A DNA stretch of 64,000 nt from USCg-Taylor sp050740455 (GTDB lineage Bacteria > Pseudomonadota > Gammaproteobacteria > JACCXJ01), in assembly GCA_050740455.1 (NCBI GenBank), contig JBOIDF010000005.1, positions 1 to 64,000 on the forward strand. Direction: 5' to 3'. Position numbers and translations under genes: made by a program. The notes under the pieces were generated by a model. That model saw only the letters and a program-made list of their open reading frames with translations. It did not search any database and was not told the DNA's origin. Shown here piece after piece: positions 62,546 to 64,000 of the stretch (position 1 is the stretch's first letter; every line of letters starts with the position of its first letter).

Positions 62546-63142
62546 TCACGCTCCACCCGAGCATCCATCCGTCGTCGATCTTCCATGCCGAGGCCGTAAA
62601 ACCCGCCCGCTCACCCCATCGCGGATCTCGCTCACGCCCGCCTCGTCCCCGATCCGTCCGGATACAACGTAATCAATCGCTCCATTAAAATATGCCCGGA
62701 CCCGCGCGGGATCCCGGGCTGGAACACAGCCGGCGGGATTGGCGCTGGTCGAAACCAGGACCCCCACGCGCTGACATAACGCCGCCGCGATCGGATGCCC
62801 CGTTACCCGCACCGCAAGGTAACGCCGGTCACCGGTCAACCACGGCGGAACGGACGATCGCGCCGGCACTACCCAGGTGACCGGACCGGGCCAAGTGCAG
62901 TCGATTTCCTCGCGCCTCACCGCATTCGGAAAACATACAAGACGTTCTATCGCCGGTAGCGTCGCGGCAATCACGATCACGCCCTTCTTGACGCTCCGCC
63001 TTTTAAGCATTAAGAGCCTGGAGACAGCGCGGAAATTGAACGGATCGCACCCGAGCCCGAACACGGCCTCGGTCGGATAAGCGATGATGCCGCCGGCTAC
63101 AATTACACGCGCGGCGCGCTCGAGATGCCAAGCTTGAAGCAC
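62546..63142 (-). CDS. tsaC: Threonylcarbamoyl-AMP synthase
   Basis: Makes threonylcarbamoyl-AMP from threonine, bicarbonate and ATP, the first step of t6A tRNA modification. 198 residues from GTG 63142, a start that shares bases with the purE stop (TAGTG). Family blocks: GGIIAYPTEAVFGLGCDPFN, LKRRSVKKGVIVIA, WPGPVTWVVPA and VGVLVSTSANPAG. No long C-terminal Sua5 domain, so it is the TsaC (YrdC) form. A longer frame upstream lies inside purE and is rejected. Confidence 0.92.
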   Translation of the reverse strand: MLQAWHLERAARVIVAGGIIAYPTEAVFGLGCDPFNFRAVSRLLMLKRRSVKKGVIVIAATLPAIERLVCFPNAVRREEIDCTWPGPVTWVVPARSSVPPWLTGDRRYLAVRVTGHPIAAALCQRVGVLVSTSANPAGCVPARDPARVRAYFNGAIDYVVSGRIGDEAGVSEIRDGVSGRVLRPRHGRSTTDGCSGGA

Positions 63143-63645
63143 TAGCGGGCGCGTTTCGTGAGTGCTAGGTTTTTTTGGCTGATGGCTTCCACGGTCGCCG
63201 AGCGTTCCGCCCGCAAGCGTTCCGCGATCTCCGGGTCTTGCAGCGCCAAGATCTCGGCCGCGAGATAGCCGGCGTTCTTCGCACCGGCTGGACCGATGGC
63301 AACGCACGCCACCGGCACACCACCCGGCATTTGCACCGTCGATAGCAGGGCATCGAGCCCGTTCAGAGGCCCTCCCGCCATGGGTACGCCGATTACCGGC
63401 TTGACTGTCAGCGCCGCCACCGCCCCCGCCAGATGCGCGGCCAGCCCAGCGGCGGCAACAAAAACCGCGGCCCCGCGCTCCTCGGCTTGCTGAACATAGG
63501 CGCGCGTCTCGGCTGGCGTCCGGTGCGCGGAGGCGATTCTCACCTCGACCTCGACCCCCAGGCGCCGTAACACCTCTAGCGTGGATTCCATCACCGGAAG
63601 GTCGGAATCCGATCCGACCAAAAGGGCTACGAAAGGGACGGTCAT
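63142..63645 (-). CDS. purE: N5-carboxyaminoimidazole ribonucleotide mutase
   Basis: Purine biosynthesis enzyme that shifts the carboxyl of N5-CAIR to C4, 167 residues of the class I type. VGSDSDLPVMESTLEVLRRL, SAHRTPAET, and AGLAAHLAGAVAALTVKPVI then GVPMAG are diagnostic. Its stop overlaps tsaC and it begins about 85 bp after topA. The usual partner purK is not in the window. Confidence 0.96.
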   Translation of the reverse strand: MTVPFVALLVGSDSDLPVMESTLEVLRRLGVEVEVRIASAHRTPAETRAYVQQAEERGAAVFVAAAGLAAHLAGAVAALTVKPVIGVPMAGGPLNGLDALLSTVQMPGGVPVACVAIGPAGAKNAGYLAAEILALQDPEIAERLRAERSATVEAISQKNLALTKRAR

Positions 63646-63730
63646 AAGGCCATAAATCCTTGGTTCCGAGGCTCAAGCAGGCGCAGCTTGGCGCACATGT
63701 TACGAATAGACGCAGGCGAAAGCGTCTCGA

Positions 63731-64000
63731 TTAAGATACCGCGGACAGGCTTGCCGGTTCGACCCACGGCTCCTTGAATCCACACCCCGTTCGTGGGCAG
63801 ACGCGCAAGCCGCCCTCGCGCTTGGTGGTTTTCGTCATCGTGATCGCCCAATGACACTTTGGGCAGGGCTGGCTCAAGGGCTCGTTCCAGATCGCGTAAC
63901 GGCAGTTCGGGTAGGTGGAACAAGAATAGAAAACCTTCCCGCGCTTAGAGCGGCGCCGCACGAGACACCCGCTACGGCACTCGGGACAGGTGACGCCGGT
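63731..64000 (-). CDS. topA: DNA topoisomerase I, C-terminal part (partial)
   Basis: The 3' end of the gene, running off the right edge, about 89 residues. It encodes two zinc-ribbon modules: CPECRSGCLVRRRSK followed by FYSCSTYPNCRYAIW, then CPKCHWAITMTK and VCPRTGCGF. This four-cysteine repeat is the C-terminal part of bacterial topoisomerase I. The catalytic domain is outside the window. A competing frame of similar length overlaps it and is rejected. Confidence 0.88.
   Translation of the reverse strand, partial: TGVTCPECRSGCLVRRRSKRGKVFYSCSTYPNCRYAIWNEPLSQPCPKCHWAITMTKTTKREGGLRVCPRTGCGFKEPWVEPASLSAVS

Noticed and set aside
62546..63676. Extended TsaC frame of 376 residues
   Set aside because: The first half lies inside purE in another frame; the TsaC family match starts at GTG 63142.

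Overview
The window looks like chromosomal DNA of a gammaproteobacterium with high-GC coding sequence, probably Chromatiales-like. This rests on gene order and protein type rather than on a marker comparison: the str/S10/spc/alpha ribosomal block, two tuf genes with a tyrT-glyT-thrT-tuf-trpT-secE-nusG arrangement, mreBCD-mrdA-rodA-mltB-rlpA-dacC beside a divergent gatCAB, and OpgG-type glucan metabolism. No rRNA, phage or CRISPR array was seen.

Positions 1-8100 are a patchwork: a YadG/YadH-type ABC exporter, two degraded toxin-antitoxin pairs (DUF1902/HicA-like and Phd/RelE-like), an intact 3-hydroxybutyrate dehydrogenase, a chimeric NHL/RTX gene scrap, and a compact type II restriction-modification system (methyltransferase on +, HNH nuclease and XRE-type controller on -). 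A deleted REP-associated transposase remnant and a type II NADH dehydrogenase follow. Short palindromic repeats (GGGGACAGACC family, GGTGGGT and GGCGGAT hairpins) are scattered through this part.

Positions 8100-18215 hold queD, a D-amino-acid aminotransferase gene, and the cell-shape and peptidoglycan cluster read on -: mreB, mreC, mreD, mrdA (PBP2), rodA, a 145-bp inverted-repeat element, mltB, rlpA, dacC. The gatCAB amidotransferase operon runs the other way (18388-21589).

Positions 21600-30300 form an accessory island. It has a Uma2-family gene, an attC-like integron recombination site directly after a frameshifted cassette gene, a 118-bp duplicated scrap of the Uma2 gene, then opgG preceded in the same operon by an 1827-residue polytopic membrane protein with a C-terminal GH94 phosphorylase domain. 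No OpgH glucosyltransferase is present. This opgG/GH94 pair is the most promising unusual system here.

Positions 30400-62500 are the translation and transcription core, all on -: a SAM hydrolase (DUF62), the alpha, spc and S10 operons, tuf, fusA, rpsG, rpsL, rpoC, rpoB, rplL, rplJ, rplA, rplK, nusG, secE, tRNA-Trp, a second identical tuf, then tRNA-Thr, tRNA-Gly and tRNA-Tyr. A promoter followed at once by an intrinsic terminator lies between rpoC and rpsL, which suggests attenuation of the str operon. The window ends with tsaC, purE and the 3' end of topA. Most genes are standard; the novelty lies in the accessory islands and in some regulatory details.
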